Assembly (NCBI GenBank): GCA_942159475.1
Contig: OW804102.1
Coordinates: forward strand, 23,564,684-23,628,683
Reading direction: 5' to 3'
Origin: Sthenelais limicola
Lineage: Eukaryota > Annelida > Polychaeta > Phyllodocida > Sigalionidae
DNA length: 64,000 nucleotides
The position numbers and the translations under genes were made by a program. Each line of letters begins with the position of its first letter. The first letter of the stretch is position 1. Under the pieces are notes generated by a model. The model did no database searches. It had not been told where the DNA came from and saw only the letters and a program-made list of their open reading frames with translations. Shown here in pieces: positions 1-11,390 of this stretch.

Positions 1-174
1 ATATATTCAAATAGATCTAAAACATTATTTAATTATATTTCAGCGAAAATTTACCCGATTATCTAAATGAGAGTCGCCTGTAGTTTCTGTCATGAATATA
101 TTTGAGAAAAGTTATTATTTCCCATTTTAGTTCAAGAATGACGGCTGTCATCATCATACTTGCAAAGAGGGCGC

Positions 175-179
175 AAAAA
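175..179 (-). terminator. RNA polymerase III T5 terminator
   Basis: AAAAA on the plus strand is a TTTTT run on the coding strand, 5 nt beyond the tRNA-Thr 3' end. This is the usual Pol III stop and gives a short 3' trailer. Confidence 0.85.
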
Positions 180-183
180 GTGC

Positions 184-256
184 AGCCCCCAGTGAGGATT
201 GAACTCACGACCCCTGGTTTACAAGACCAGTGCTCTAGCCACTGAGCTATGGAGGC
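184..256 (-). tRNA. tRNA-Thr (anticodon UGU)
   Basis: Read on the minus strand this folds into a complete 73-nt cloverleaf. The 7-bp acceptor starts GCCTCCA and closes with TGGGGGC, with one G:U pair, and the discriminator base is T. The D arm is GCTC/GAGC, the anticodon arm CTGGT/ACCAG, and the T arm GTGAG/CTCAC around TTCAATC. The anticodon loop CTTGTAA gives TGT (221-223), so the tRNA decodes ACA and probably, by wobble, ACG threonine codons. The A box (TAGCTCAGTGGC) and B box (GTTCAATCC) are intact, there is no intron, and no CCA is encoded, as expected for a nuclear eukaryotic gene. A T5 run lies 5 nt past the 3' end. It stands alone, with no second tRNA in the window. Intact pairing and the terminator argue for a functional gene rather than a tRNA-derived SINE. 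No SINE body follows it. Confidence 0.96.
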
Positions 257-1024
257 CCGTGGTGCAGACCCGAGAGAAAGGGATATACAATCACGTGTGT
301 TGCAATAGTGTGTTTACCTACGATGCAACAGGTTCTATGGCTAAGGGGTAATTACCCCTGCATTCCTAGATATTACGCCAAATATACAACACGAAATTTA
401 CTCATAGTTTGACCTATGAAATTATCAATATTTTCTTTCCGTTACATGTTGATATAAGAGTTTGAAGAGAAACGGGTTTTAGAGTGGCCCTGTAAAATAA
501 ATACTGACTTTTATCAAGTCGTTAATTTTAATTCTAATTAACGATTCCAAGTAAATATAAGGGGGTCTCACATTACGAAACTGATTCAACACTTAATATA
601 ATCAAAATCAGAATACACATGTGATATTGATAGGCAATGATATTGACAGAAGCGCAGATGGTAGGATGGTGTGTGTGTCAGGGGGGGGGGGGTAATGGGA
701 CCTACAGGGAGGGGTATGTATATGATATATCACAGGTATATGAGTTTAGAATTGCAGCACATGATATGTTTCCAATGTTTTATCCACAAGAACTCTTCGT
801 AGGAATGCTTTGGTTCTTGGAGTGTGAAATTTTCATGGTCAGATTAGTCTATGTACCACATTTCAAGACTGAGTATCTGCCTTTCTAAGGTTATCCTAAA
901 GAAGTGTGTTTAGAAACCAAGGATGACCAGTGGTATGAGATAAGAAAAAAAAAATATATACCCAACCCCACACGACCACCTCACCACTACCTTTTACATG
1001 ACATGTTAACCATCTCTTCCCCCA
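257..1024. other. AT-rich sequence upstream of the tRNA, nothing recognised
   Basis: No repeat family or convincing coding sequence is seen. A G12 run lies near 680. The 83-codon frame at 637-888 runs through the poly-G and looks like chance. Confidence 0.5.
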
Positions 1025-1375
1025 CCAATCACCCCCACCACAACACCACCTCCTCTTCCCCAACCACCACACCACCACAACACCACCTCCTCTTCCCCAA
1101 CCACCACACCACCACAACACCACCACCCAGCCTGCCACCCACACCACCACAACACCACCACCCAGCCTGCCACCACACCACCACAACACCACCACCCAGC
1201 CTGCCACCACACCACCACAACACCACCACCCAACCTGCCACCACACCACCACAACACCACCACCCAGCCTGCCACCCACACCACCACCACACCACCACCC
1301 AGCCTGCCACCACACCACCACAACACCACCACCCAGCCTGCCACCCACAACCTCCTCCCTTCTCACCCACCACTC
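1025..1375. repeat. CCACCA-rich 34/35-bp minisatellite
   Basis: The motif CCCAGCCTGCC (one copy reads CCCAACCTGCC) recurs at 1126, 1161, 1195, 1229, 1263, 1298 and 1332, a period of 34-35 bp with CCACCACAACA filler. Before it, two copies of a 37-bp variant carry TCCTCTTCCCC at 1051 and 1088. The strand asymmetry (C/A-rich) keeps several frames open on both strands, which are repeat artefacts rather than genes. Confidence 0.92.
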
Positions 1376-1845
1376 TAGTAGCCCCCAGTTAGTTAATCAA
1401 TATGACTTATATGAACACTGGCACACCGGGGGAGTTTTTTGTCTGGTTTATTGTTCCATGGAGGCACATTAGATGGAGAGAATGCATGGAAGCATACGTC
1501 TCCCCTGCTCCCCATGCACCCACCATACCTCACACTCATTAACACTGCAAAAATAACCTCAATATAACACTGGTGGAGAAATCGGAATAAGGGGTGACGT
1601 CAAAATACTGTTGCAGGGGCCGAAATGGTTGCAACTATTCTGGCATCTTTTCAGTGACAATAGTGAACAGTTTCTTTCTGACCGTGATGCACGACGCCCA
1701 AATCACAACATTTCTTTGTCTATCACTAATATCATAAGATTATCATGTACCGTGAAAATGTGCTCGATATCATCTTTCTATTAAAGACACAAAAGATATT
1801 ACATATAATCTATTTCCTACCATATTGTCTGCTATCCAACAACGC

Positions 1846-1871
1846 TTTACATGACATGTTAACCATCTCTT
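1846..1871. repeat. 26-bp direct repeat, second copy of 993-1018
   Basis: The 26 bases from 993 to 1018, containing ACATGACATGTTAACC, recur exactly at 1846-1871. The pair brackets the minisatellite and about 470 bp of unrecognised sequence. Confidence 0.8.
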
Positions 1872-1880
1872 AACCTACAA

Positions 1881-2093
1881 TAGGGAGATTTAGCAACCCA
1901 CAACGTACCAACACAACACTGACGCATTCACTAGCTATTTGTACATTATTACTGTTGAGTGGATATCTTAAGAGGCCTGCAATGCAGATGCCCTCGGCGC
2001 CTCTCGAGATATCTCCACAGTGGTAGTAATGTACAAATAGTCAGTGGATGCGTTAGTGTTGTGATGGTGTGTTGTGGTTGCTAAATCTCTCTA
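1881..2093. mobile_element. Fold-back element with ~95-bp arms
   Basis: The left arm starts TAGGGAGATTTAGCAAC and the right arm ends GTTGCTAAATCTCTCTA. The arms stay complementary, with scattered mismatches, nearly to the centre at about 1990. TA lies at each terminus, compatible with a TA target duplication. The size and lack of coding capacity fit a MITE. It is single-copy here. Confidence 0.75.
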
Positions 2094-2754
2094 ATAAGTC
2101 TAACCTTATATGTGATCAGGTTTATGTTTAAATAACTTACGACCACGGCTTTATATAAATGAAGTATGCATTATGTATACCGTAGATAGATCTAGACTAG
2201 TCCTAAACTGTCAATGTTTTATTATAGATAACGGTGCATACTGGAAGACCAGGACAGCCATTTTCATAATCTTGTTATCATGCATGGGATTTTTTTGATT
2301 TTATATTACCTTTAGTTATACCTGTTGTATTGTTGCTGGTACATAATATGGTAATACAAATCAATAGAGGTTATTAATTAAATGTGAGAGTAATTAATGA
2401 TTATTTATTATTAATATATGGCCCTGACTGACGTTTTGTAAAGGAGTGGGAGGGTGGGTCAAAGAAGAAGAGAGGGGGATGAGGAAGGAGAGGAAGCTCA
2501 AAAAGAAGTGAGGGCGAAGTGTGGGGCGGGAAGCTGGGGTGAAGACTAGAACTAAATTCAGGGTGCCGCATGTATAGGTATCGTTCTGTCTGTGGGCATT
2601 GAGGGGATTCACAATGCCCAGCCAATCATTAGTAATAGTAATTGACCAAGAACTTATAGATTTTCTGACCCTTATTGTGACCTGAGATTGCGTGGTCGTG
2701 TTTGCCTATAGGTGGCCGTGTTTGTATGTAAATCCTACATGCCAGAATAGAGCA
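2094..2754. other. Unique AT-rich sequence
   Basis: No repeat or gene is recognised. A GA-rich patch at 2440-2540 explains the short minus-strand frames there. Confidence 0.45.
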
Positions 2755-3264
2755 TATACCGTATACCCGTGTATAAGCCGGACCCCGAATATAAGCCCAC
2801 CCCGTTTATAAGCCGGGGGTTCAGCACGTCATAACGTTAATATAAGCCGGGCCCCGTTTATAAGCCGGGTGCCTGGAACTGGATGGAAAGATGGAGGGCC
2901 TGGTCTCTTCTCAGGAGGAATAATACTGAAGAAATCAGCCAGAACTTAGAGTAATATTAGATCTAAGGCCAGAACGAGTTCTTAGTGGATGATAAATGAT
3001 ACTTTAAATAAGAGAAGTCAGTTGTTGTTGATCGATTCTGAATTCTGGTAGTATTTGTTTTGTTAAATTGAAGTCTAAAACATGAAAACCAGAGCAATGA
3101 TTAAAGGTAATAATACAAATGTGTTTCAGGTAAATCTACTGTTTTCAGTTATTGTAATATAAGCCGGGCCCCGAATATAAGCCGGGCCCCGAATATAAGC
3201 CGGGTCAAATCACCATTTGAAATTAATATAAGCCGGGGCTTATACACGGGTATATACGGTATAT
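2755..3264. mobile_element. O element: inverted ends plus subterminal ATATAAGCC array
   Basis: The left end ATATACCGTATACCCGTG matches, inverted, the right end near 3238-3264 (CACGGGTATATACGGTATAT), apart from a TA insertion. Inside both ends the word TATAAGCC, mostly followed by GGG or GG, recurs about nine times, at roughly 2774-2870 and 3157-3240. Such subterminal arrays act as transposase-binding sites in several DNA transposon superfamilies. No transposase frame is present, so this would be a non-autonomous copy. I cannot assign the superfamily. Confidence 0.7.
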
Positions 3265-3427
3265 ATACAGTGTAGGGTATATATAGAGAGAGTGAGATGG
3301 CTGGAGGAGCAGAGGTCGCATATACTGGTATAATAGCGCACCATAATAGATGCATATTCCGGTGCATATTGTACACACTGTTGTACCCTAGTCTCTATCA
3401 TCCCATACCTTCCACCTTACCATAGTC

Positions 3428-3545
3428 GATAGGGGGCTTGCATGTCTCACTGCGCATGTCTATGACAGTGCATGCTGGGATGGCTTCAGTTCAAATCCGT
3501 AAACATACACATATTTAGCACAATTATTATCGCCAACATGTTTAC
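3428..3545 (+). mobile_element. B family fragment (5' end)
   Basis: It begins GATAGGGGGCTTGCATG and continues through GCATGTCTATGACAGTGCA and TGCTGGGATGG, matching the 5' part of the full B copy at 25752. Similarity fades after about 3545. Confidence 0.7.
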
Positions 3546-3769
3546 TTTTAGAATGTGTAAGTACTTGTGTAGTTTCTATGTTTGAAAGAAAGGTTTCCAA
3601 AGGCGATATCTCTAACAGGACAATCACTGGTAAAGAAGCTAACATTATATGCTCCATGGATGATATTAGGAACGCGTACACATCTCTGGGTGCTTTTGTA
3701 TCGTCTGCAACGACTGGATAACATCTGCTAGCATGTCTACATGTACGCTGAATGTAAATATTGGATGTG

Positions 3770-4004
3770 AGTCAGATCTTCAGAAAATGCACAATTGGCA
3801 GCTCTACATATTTAAAAAAATCCGTTAAACTAAACTGAAAAATGGCCAATACCTGGTATATCTAAGTATATTTGATATTGACTTGATTCAAACTGTCTGT
3901 TTGCTTATGTTGAACTGAATTTTAAACCTCATCTTTGTCTTTAATCTGGATTATTTGAGAGGATTGGTGAAGGCAAATTGTACATTTTCTGCCGATTTCA
4001 CCCA
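3770..4004 (+). mobile_element. A family copy
   Basis: It starts GTCAGATCTTCAGAAAATG and ends TGTACATTTTCTGCCG followed by ATTTCACCC. The interior words (GGTATATCTAAGTATATTTG, GATTCAAACTGTCTG, GGATTATTTGAGAGG) match the other A copies. It is about 235 bp with inverted ends and no coding capacity. Confidence 0.88.
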
Positions 4005-5029
4005 TATTATGCTCATATTGGAAACTCTACCTAGGAGGATGCTTGTTCTCTGGTAACGTGCTTCTTGTTCTGAAATTACTGTGTTGTATTTTTAATGGAG
4101 TTAGCAAAAACTCTTGATTTTTCTTACCTATCTGAGATATCCTTATTATTGTATGACACTTTACTCTCTCTTCTTCAATATTATGCGATAATAAAATATA
4201 CAAGAGAGGTTTCTGTTTCACCCCATCCCAGCTCATCACATTATTCCCTTACCTTCTCATAAAACCAAACCTTAAATGTCACTTAAATGTCAAGATAAGG
4301 TAACAAGAAGAAATTGTAATTTGAACGAGGTCAAATCAACTGTCTATACTTTAATCACAAGTTTTGTTAAAATTAACCACTTTTTAAGTGCACGACGAAA
4401 GACACCCGAAACGGGTGGGGTATTATGCATTAAATAACCTGAATACAAATTTGTTTAAAAAAAGACAATTAATCAATACACCGTCTCAGAATTTCGGTAC
4501 ATGTATCTACATTAGTCATATCTCCAAACACCCGAAAAAGGAGAGCATTTCTACGAGGGATCTATAGTGAGAACAAACTTTTGAAAAACATCAAGTTTAC
4601 AAACTTTGACTCATTAATTCTTCTGTGACACATTACATATTCCAAGGCATATTCAATCACAGGATCTTTAAGCACACGCAGGATACATTCATTCCTGGAT
4701 ACTAACCCAGTTTCTGGCCATCTGACATCAGATTATATATTAAGTATAATCCACTTTGCCATGATCCTTGGTGTATGTTCTTGTAACACTAGCAGCGCGC
4801 ATGGTGCATGGGGAGGTTTGGGTTTTCTCTGGGCCTTTTCCCATCTAGTTCTTGGCCATAGATGGAGATCATACAATACTGCAGTTTGTTATATAATTAT
4901 TATATTTGTTTTATCACATTTAAGACCTTTCACATATTTGATAGAGTTAGAAAATTGTGCTATTATATATCCTACACTGATGTTTTCATGCTTTGCCGTA
5001 GTTGGTACAATAACGAGAAGAAATATTGG
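4005..5029. other. Unique sequence with an isolated E-family end
   Basis: At 4600-4646 the words TTTGACTCATTAATTC and TGTGACACATTACATAT resemble the right end of E. Nothing else is recognised. The frames at 4761-5125 have no family resemblance. Confidence 0.4.
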
Positions 5030-5270
5030 TTAAATCGTCATAAAATGTACAATTCACATTCATCAATACCCTCAAATGGCTTAAATTTAAGACTCAAATT
5101 AGGTTCAAAATACAGTTCAACATGACCAAACTCGTTGTTGGAATCAACACAACAGCAAATATACTTAGATATACCTAGTATCTATAACCTTTCAGCCTTT
5201 AGTTCAAAGAATTTCCTAAATCATGTGTCGAGCTGTCGCTGATTGTACATTTTCTCCCAATCTGACCCAT
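5030..5270 (-). mobile_element. A family copy, reverse
   Basis: This is the reverse complement of the A consensus. It enters with CGTCATAAAATGTACAATTC and ends GATTGTACATTTTCTCCCAA then TCTGACCCA. An E copy abuts it at 5273 and another A at 5667. Confidence 0.87.
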
Positions 5271-5272
5271 GT

Positions 5273-5645
5273 ATGTGATTTGTAACAGAAAAATGAGTCT
5301 TAAGTCGCAAAATGGATGCTGAGATGTCATCATATCTAAGAGTTCGGATCACCAGATTTCCCATATATATTGGCCTTTAATTACTTCTATTTTTACATGT
5401 TTGATAAAGAATTCTGAATGGACAAACATATAATTTACATGTACATAAACGCCATAGAATAACCATCGACATGCATAATGTAATTCAATGCATAGTCTTG
5501 AAATAGTGCAAAAGTATTCAAGAGTATACACGCGTATAGGACTAAAACGCTTAAAACCTACGAGGTGAGACCACAGAGGTAGATAAAAAAACTAGAATAT
5601 AAATGTTGCGACTTTAGACTCATTTCTCTTTGACACCTCATAAGA
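5273..5645 (+). mobile_element. E family copy
   Basis: The left arm has ATGAGTCTTAAGTCGCAAAA and a GATGTCATCATAT motif. The right end has TGTTGCGACTTTAGACTCAT. The ends are inverted repeats of the family type (GAGTCACAAGTCGC and its complement). The interior is diverged. Confidence 0.65.
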
Positions 5646-5666
5646 TCTGATGTTGTGTTATGTTAT

Positions 5667-5895
5667 GGGTCAGATCGTCAGAAAGTGTGCAAACGGCAGC
5701 GCTACACATTTGGTAAATTCTGCTAAATTAGAAAAATGATAGATACTTGGTATATTTGAGTATATTTGGAATTGGGTTGATTCAAAATATGTTTGTTTAT
5801 GTTGAACTGTATTTTCATCCGAATTCTTTCTTTAAGATTGTGTTATTTGAGAGGGTTCGTGAAGTCGAATCGTACATTTTCTGACGATCTGACCA
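5667..5895 (+). mobile_element. A family copy
   Basis: It runs from GGGTCAGATCGTCAGAAAGT to TGACGATCTGACC. The body keeps TTGGTATATTTGAGTATATT and TTATTTGAGAGGGTTCGTG. Confidence 0.88.
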
Positions 5896-7103
5896 TATAT
5901 ATACAGGTTAACTTACGAGTTGGTTGAAGGAGCGATTAAAACCAACGATTTAATTAACAGCGTTTCATACATGCTTTCAATCATGAAAATAGAAACAAAT
6001 CGAGTCATAAATCTACATTTTACCGGTAATCTTAGTAAAAAAATGTGTATAATAAATACATATATTATATATATACATATGTGATATATGCCAAAACGTG
6101 ATATGAGAAATATCTGCCAGTGTTGAATATGGCCTGATTATAGATCTGCCCCTTTCCCCATCATAATAGGACACATTTAAATAACTTCTACAGTGGGACT
6201 ATTGTGCTGATTAAATTATAAATCCCCCGATACATTGTCAGTAACACAGCTGTTGATGTTTATTGAACTACTCTGTGTTATATCAGGGGAGGCTTCCTCC
6301 ATCTCGAGAGCCTCCTGACATTGTCTGGCAATGTGTGTGGATTGGATATAACAATACACTGTATAACAATATACTCTCAATGACAAAAGCAGGGCATCCA
6401 AGTATTGGTGCTACTACACTGTTAATTCTGGCTATGGCATAACAGGTGTTCTCCGTTAATCTTATTATTCAACTATTGAAGTTATACTTTAAAGATTTCC
6501 ACAGTTTTCACCTGAACCAGTGTAATACAATATGTATACTTGGCACCAACCTTAGAGCACAGCAGCTCGCATGTATCGATGCTTGATACACAGGGTACAA
6601 GGTCATCATCTGTTCTTTCTCACACACTATCTCATGCCTTTGAATATTGCATGCAGGTTCAACAACCTCAAATTTACCATGGCTAATTTCTTTTAAAAAC
6701 CTTTGACAATTTGTTATTCCACTTAAAGAAATATGCCAAAAGCAAAGCCATCAATTAAGGGGCTCGGTCAGCATTGATCGGATCATATGATCTATAAAAT
6801 GACAGTTTAGCTAGTATTTATCAAAAGCAGATGTCAAGGGTCTGTGATGTGATTGTCTGATCTATAGAGTGGCCTTAGGGAGAGGATGAAGGCTATGGTG
6901 GTGTGTGGAGGATGAGGAGCAGGAGGGGAAACATGATACCTTATTAGTTACCAAGGACAGGCACTGGAACAGTCTACCAGCCTGCGTCCAGTCCGCCTTC
7001 ATTTTCTTAGCTGGTAGTGTTTGTGTTTGTGTTTTGGTAGTGGGGGCAGGATGAGGAGAGGGAATGTGGGGGTGGGGGGGGGGGGAGTGAGCGAGATTGG
7101 TTG
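5896..7103. other. Unique sequence, nothing recognised
   Basis: AT-rich sequence with no dispersed family seen. A short G-rich run lies at 7060-7085, just before an N repeat. Confidence 0.4.
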
Positions 7104-7272
7104 CTTTACGTCCTTATCAACATATTTAATATGGTTATATCAAGGGCGGGAGAGCTGAGAGGGTGGCAGTTTATGATTATACCCAGGAAACAGCGATAGA
7201 GAAGAAGGGAGAGACCCAGAGAAAAGAGACAGAAAGGCACTTTATGGTCATACCGAAGACCAGGTGGAGGGG
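7104..7272 (-). repeat. N family dispersed repeat
   Basis: The reverse complement matches 11750-11915 and 50365-50534. Shared words include GGTATGACCATAAAG (with variants), CTGCCWCCCTCTCAGCTCTC and the end CGTAAAGCAACCAATC. It has two related internal GTATGAYCATAAA blocks. It might be a SINE 3' body, but no tRNA-like head is visible. Confidence 0.7.
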
Positions 7273-7304
7273 ATGAAAAAGGGGTGAATAGGAATGAGGA
7301 ATAT

Positions 7305-7627
7305 GGCATGTGTTTCGGGAAAAAGAGTCACAAGTCGCAGAATTTAAATGTTTCAAAGTATTTTATTCACAAGATCTCCCTGTGAAAATGTTGTCATTTT
7401 TGGACAATGTAAGGCTCCAAAACTTATGAATACGTGTACCAAATTTCAAGTTTTCAATTTCAATTTTAATTTCCGAAATACAAATATCAAACTTAAATAT
7501 AGAAACACTTATTGGATGTTCTAGTGTTTTCCATCGTTAGAATCCGCTTGATCTGATCTTTTCAAATATATGATGATATCTCAAAATCCATTTTTTGCGA
7601 CTTGTGACTCTCTGTAATACACCGCAA
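7305..7627. mobile_element. E family copy
   Basis: The left end has AAAGAGTCACAAGTCGCAGA and the right end TTTTTTGCGACTTGTGACTC. Just inside the right end sits AATCCGCTTGATCTGATC, a family hallmark. About 323 bp, non-coding. Confidence 0.85.
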
Positions 7628-8358
7628 ATAGGGGCAGATCTAGGAGAACTAAAACAAGCAGGAGGAGGGGAGATCAAGGAAATGGGGAGGGAGTGGGATG
7701 AGGGCGGGGGAACGAGGTAGAGGGGTTAGCATGGGGATGAGTGGGGAATGGAGAGGAGGGAGGAGAGGAGGGAGGGGAGGAGGAGAAGGTGGGAGGGGGG
7801 ATATTCTACCGGGTCTGCATAATGTGGAAGAACAAGAAGAAAGTCAAGTCAATGTGATGGTCAGTTGGGAAGCTTACCACAAGCCAGCAAGAAGAATCTC
7901 CATCCCACCCCCTGCCACACACACACTATATATATACCCACCTCCCAAACTTGCCTTGTTTGCCCTGCTTTTTCAGTTTCTATTTCACCCTAGATTGCTT
8001 CTGGTATTGTTTTTAAAAGATTTTATTTATGCTTGGTATACATAATCTCCAAATTGGGCTTTTTCATCTGCCCTAAATCACATTTTATAAAACATTGAAT
8101 ATAAAGATTCCGATCATATTTTTCATATAAACTTGCATCACAATATTAACTAGAGTCCTGGATTGTATGAGCCCCCCTCCTTTCTTCTCCACCCCTACAC
8201 TGCCCACCCCGCCACTACCCTGGAGAGCATATTAGGGCTGCCAGTTGTGTCACCCGATCCACTCTCTGTCCCATCCCCCAGGTGTGTATGTACAACCTAG
8301 AGCAGCTCATTCACCCACTCACTCATACCACTACACCTTTCCATCTCCACAACAGCTC
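7628..8358. other. GA-rich tract and flanks, no gene
   Basis: 7640-7805 is dominated by GGGAGG/GAGGAG. The 115-codon frame through it is low-complexity. Pyrimidine-rich stretches follow at 8160-8330. Confidence 0.5.
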
Positions 8359-8596
8359 ATGGGTGAAATCGTCAGAAAATGTACCATTCACCTTCACTAA
8401 TCCTATCAAATAATGCAAATTTAAGACAAGAATTACTCTCAAAATGCTGTTTAACATAATCAAACAGATTGTTTGAATCAAGGCAATGTCAAATATACTC
8501 AGATATACCAAGCATTGGCCATTTTTCAGTTTAATGTAGCAGAATTTACTTAATGTGTAGAGCTGCCAATTGTGCATTGTCTGAAGATCTGACCCT
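8359..8596 (-). mobile_element. A family copy, reverse
   Basis: Reverse A copy from GGGTGAAATCGTCAGAAAAT to GCATTGTCTGAAGATC then TGACCC. The interior has ATATACTCAGATATACCAAG. Confidence 0.9.
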
Positions 8597-8636
8597 TATT
8601 GTGTACTTTATGTCTTACCTTCCATTAACTCATAAA

Positions 8637-8699
8637 AATATGTGATGTGTTTCAGGAAAATGATTCACAAGTCGCAAAAATTGGATTTTGAGATTTCAC
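8637..8699 (+). mobile_element. E family left arm only
   Basis: Contains ATGTGATGTGTTTCAGGAAA, ATTCACAAGTCGC and GGATTTTGAGATTTC. The rest of E is absent, and L satellite follows within 10 bp. Confidence 0.7.
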
Positions 8700-8708
8700 T
8701 TCCACTGA

Positions 8709-9035
8709 AGTTGGGGTAGTATACTGCCAACTATTTCTTTATGATGTTATACCAGTTTGTTTAGTTCGACTCTTACAGATCGCCTTTCACTAACCCCTGG
8801 GGTTGTATACTACCATCTGTTGATGTTTGATGTTTTACTAGGCTGTTTGGTTCAGCTCATACAGGTTTGACTATTTATTTCAACTCCTTTAGCGGGTGTT
8901 CCACTAAGATTGCGAGCATCGTAGGCAGTATGCTACCATATATTGTTATATTTATTCCATGCAGTTCAGTGCAGTCCATGTAGCCCGTCTTCCACTAACT
9001 CCTGGTGACGTATACTACCATCAATTGCTGAGAAC
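8709..9035 (+). repeat. L satellite, about four diverged units
   Basis: Repeated words are GTAGTATACTGCC or GTATACTACCATC, TGTTT(A/G)GTTC and CTTTCACTAAC or CTTCCACTAAC, at ~86-100 bp spacing. The best-preserved array of the same unit is at 34335. Confidence 0.75.
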
Positions 9036-9154
9036 CTATTTGTCAGCATATTTTGTGACAAACGTACCCTACATCAGAGGTATCAAGAGCTTTGTAAAAA
9101 TTCCAATGGTGTAACCATAAAGAATGACCAACTTTGACCTCACCCTCCATAATT

Positions 9155-9260
9155 GAGTCAGGGCGTCAAATAAATAACCAAGATCTAAAGAAAATATTGA
9201 ATTCAGTTCAAGACAACCGACCAGATTCTTAAATCAACGCATTACCAAATATACTTGTAT
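9155..9260 (-). mobile_element. A family fragment
   Basis: The words TTCAGTTCAAGACAACCGA, TCAACGCATTACC and AAATATACTTG follow the order of a reverse A interior. Both ends are lost. Confidence 0.45.
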
Positions 9261-9297
9261 TTCTCTTTCCTCATCCAAATTCAGTGGAACTTTCTCA

Positions 9298-9425
9298 ATA
9301 TGTGATGTGCCACAGCGAAATGAGTCACAAGTCGCTAAAGGTTGATTTTGAGATATCATCATTCTTATTTGAAATGATTGGATCGAGCCGATTTCAATGG
9401 TGGTACGCACTAATACATCAACTAC
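9298..9425 (+). mobile_element. E family left arm
   Basis: ATGTGATGTGCCACAGCGAA, ATGAGTCACAAGTCGC, GATTTTGAGATATCATCAT and GAGCCGATTTCAATGG are in the family order. The right half is missing. Confidence 0.75.
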
Positions 9426-9430
9426 GTATT

Positions 9431-10275
9431 TCACTTATGCTTGGTATACATAATCTCTATGCATTTTTATTTTTATTCAGCAATGGAACCTTATATAACA
9501 GTTACACTATTCTCAGGACGTTCTGATTTTACTTACAAAAAGTAACAAAATATTGTGTTAATTATATTATTCAGATGACAAAGACAATGTATATACCTTA
9601 ATTTTTGATACAGATACTAAAGTAACAGTAACATTTGTAAGAGCCTAGCACTTTAGGCATTATTAAACAAACAAAATAAAAAAGACTAATAAAGAAACTT
9701 TAAAATCCAACCCCAGCGTTGTGTCTGATTTAAACAATCCTAATGGGAAAGTAGAGCTGCCAATCATGTTCACTCTACTTGTTCCCTATGTCTAGTACAG
9801 GGTATACTTTAGACACGGCCAGTCTAATGTAGACGACCCGACAACTTAGGTAGGGTCGCCGGGTTCACCATTGCCTAATGGAGAATACACATGGAGGTAA
9901 ATTGCTGCCATGTTATTGATCTTCATCCATCATATGGCCTGCCATAAGCTAGCATTACCAGGCCAATAGGGCTAGACATTGGTCCCCATGTTTACATCAA
10001 GCTCTCACTCCACCTGCTGCTCTTCGTCATGGGTCCCTTTCTATTTTTTGTTTTTATTTAGTATTTTTACACCGGGAAATCCTACGTAAATGACAGTTTA
10101 GTTACAAACAGGCATACACAATGTACAGTGGAACTTGTAATCAATTGAGGATATTAAATATCCTCATATCCTCATATCCTTTTGTATTAACATCTAAATA
10201 TGGGCTCACAGGCGATAATTCAAATAAGAATTATGGTCTCCTGCCCATTGGTGTGTGCAACTATTCTAAGGATCC
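9431..10275. other. Unique sequence, nothing recognised
   Basis: AT-rich sequence with no repeats matched elsewhere in the window. Confidence 0.4.
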
Positions 10276-10899
10276 ATATGGTATTCAAGACTATGTAACT
10301 TCCACCAAACGTACTTCTCTTCACTTATTCTTGGCTTCCATTCTCCCCTCCTCCTTCAACCCGTCTTCTTCTTCTTCTTCTTCTTCTTCGAATTTCCCCT
10401 CATCTTCTCCCACCTTCTGTCGTTCATCTACACAGCTTTTGTTATCGTGTATATTATGTATTACCAGGGTGTTAGTTTTAGTTTCTATAGCTGTTATTCA
10501 TTAACTACATTTACTCTGGGATGTCTTACTATTCTGGTTAGTTCAGCTCTCAGAGCTGGTGGTCCAATAATTCCTGGGGCTATCTATTACTGTATGATGT
10601 TTTACCAGGCTGCTTGCCTTAGCTGGTCTTCCACCTTGTATTTCACACTATGCCATTCTATTGTAATATTTCATCTGAAGCCCCTGTCGGCATCTCTCAA
10701 ACATTCAACACCCTACAATTAGATCAAACATTTGGGCGATGTACGACAAGAAGGTGGGAAAAGATGAGGGGAAATTCGAAGAAGAAGAAGAAGAAGAAGA
10801 AGAAGAAGGAGAAGGGTTGAAGGAGGAGGGGAGGATGGAAACCAAGAATAAGTGAAGAGAAGTACGTTTGGAGGATGTTACATAGTCTCAAGTACCATT
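10276..10899. repeat. Large imperfect inverted repeat with CTT/GAA tracts
   Basis: The left arm at 10276-10427 (GACTATGTAACTTCC ... ACGTACTTCTCTTCAC ... a TTC-triplet run) is complementary to 10744-10899 (a GAA-triplet run ... GTGAAGAGAAGTACGT ... GGATGTTACATAGTC). The arms are about 150 bp and the spacer about 315 bp. The spacer holds L-satellite units. The 127-codon frame at 10121-10504 crosses the TTC run and is not convincing. Confidence 0.85.
10440..10650 (+). repeat. L satellite units in the loop of the inverted repeat
   Basis: ATTACCAGGGTGTTAG, GTTAGTTCAGCTC, ATGTTTTACCAGGCTG and AGCTGGTCTTCCACC match the 86-bp unit. About two to three diverged units. Confidence 0.65.
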
Positions 10900-11390
10900 T
10901 GGGCTTAACGCCAACTTACCAAATTAACTGTTGATGTTCAACTTTGACCAGGGTAACTTTACAGTGTGTAAAACATACACATAAATACTTTTAAAAGATT
11001 CAAGAGCCAGAGAGAGATCGATTATTCTAGTCTGGATCCAGGAAACCACAGAGTCTGCCCCACTGTTAGGCTATTGGTAATCATTATAGTGCCAGTCATT
11101 GACAGGGAAACCTAATCACGGCCTAGCTGCTCAAATACATTTTCAGGTAATTTGAGACTTGTATTGGCCAATAAGACCATTCCAGCTGACTCAGCTGTTT
11201 TAAATTAAAGTCAGAAATTGGCTACAATGGGTGGCTAATATGAATTCTGGCTTTGAGCAAAAACCAAATATATTAGATTTTGAATGAGTGAGCGCTGAAA
11301 GTTACCTTATTAATTATGATTTCAAAACCCACCGTCTCCAATCTTCGACTAACACAGTCTTCTGAAGCACATTCCCCATCATCCCACTAC
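10900..11390. other. Unique sequence, nothing recognised
   Basis: No dispersed family or coding signal noted. Confidence 0.4.

Noticed and set aside
896..1392. Overlapping 114-162 codon frames on both strands
   Set aside because: Low-complexity frames imposed by the CCACCA minisatellite.
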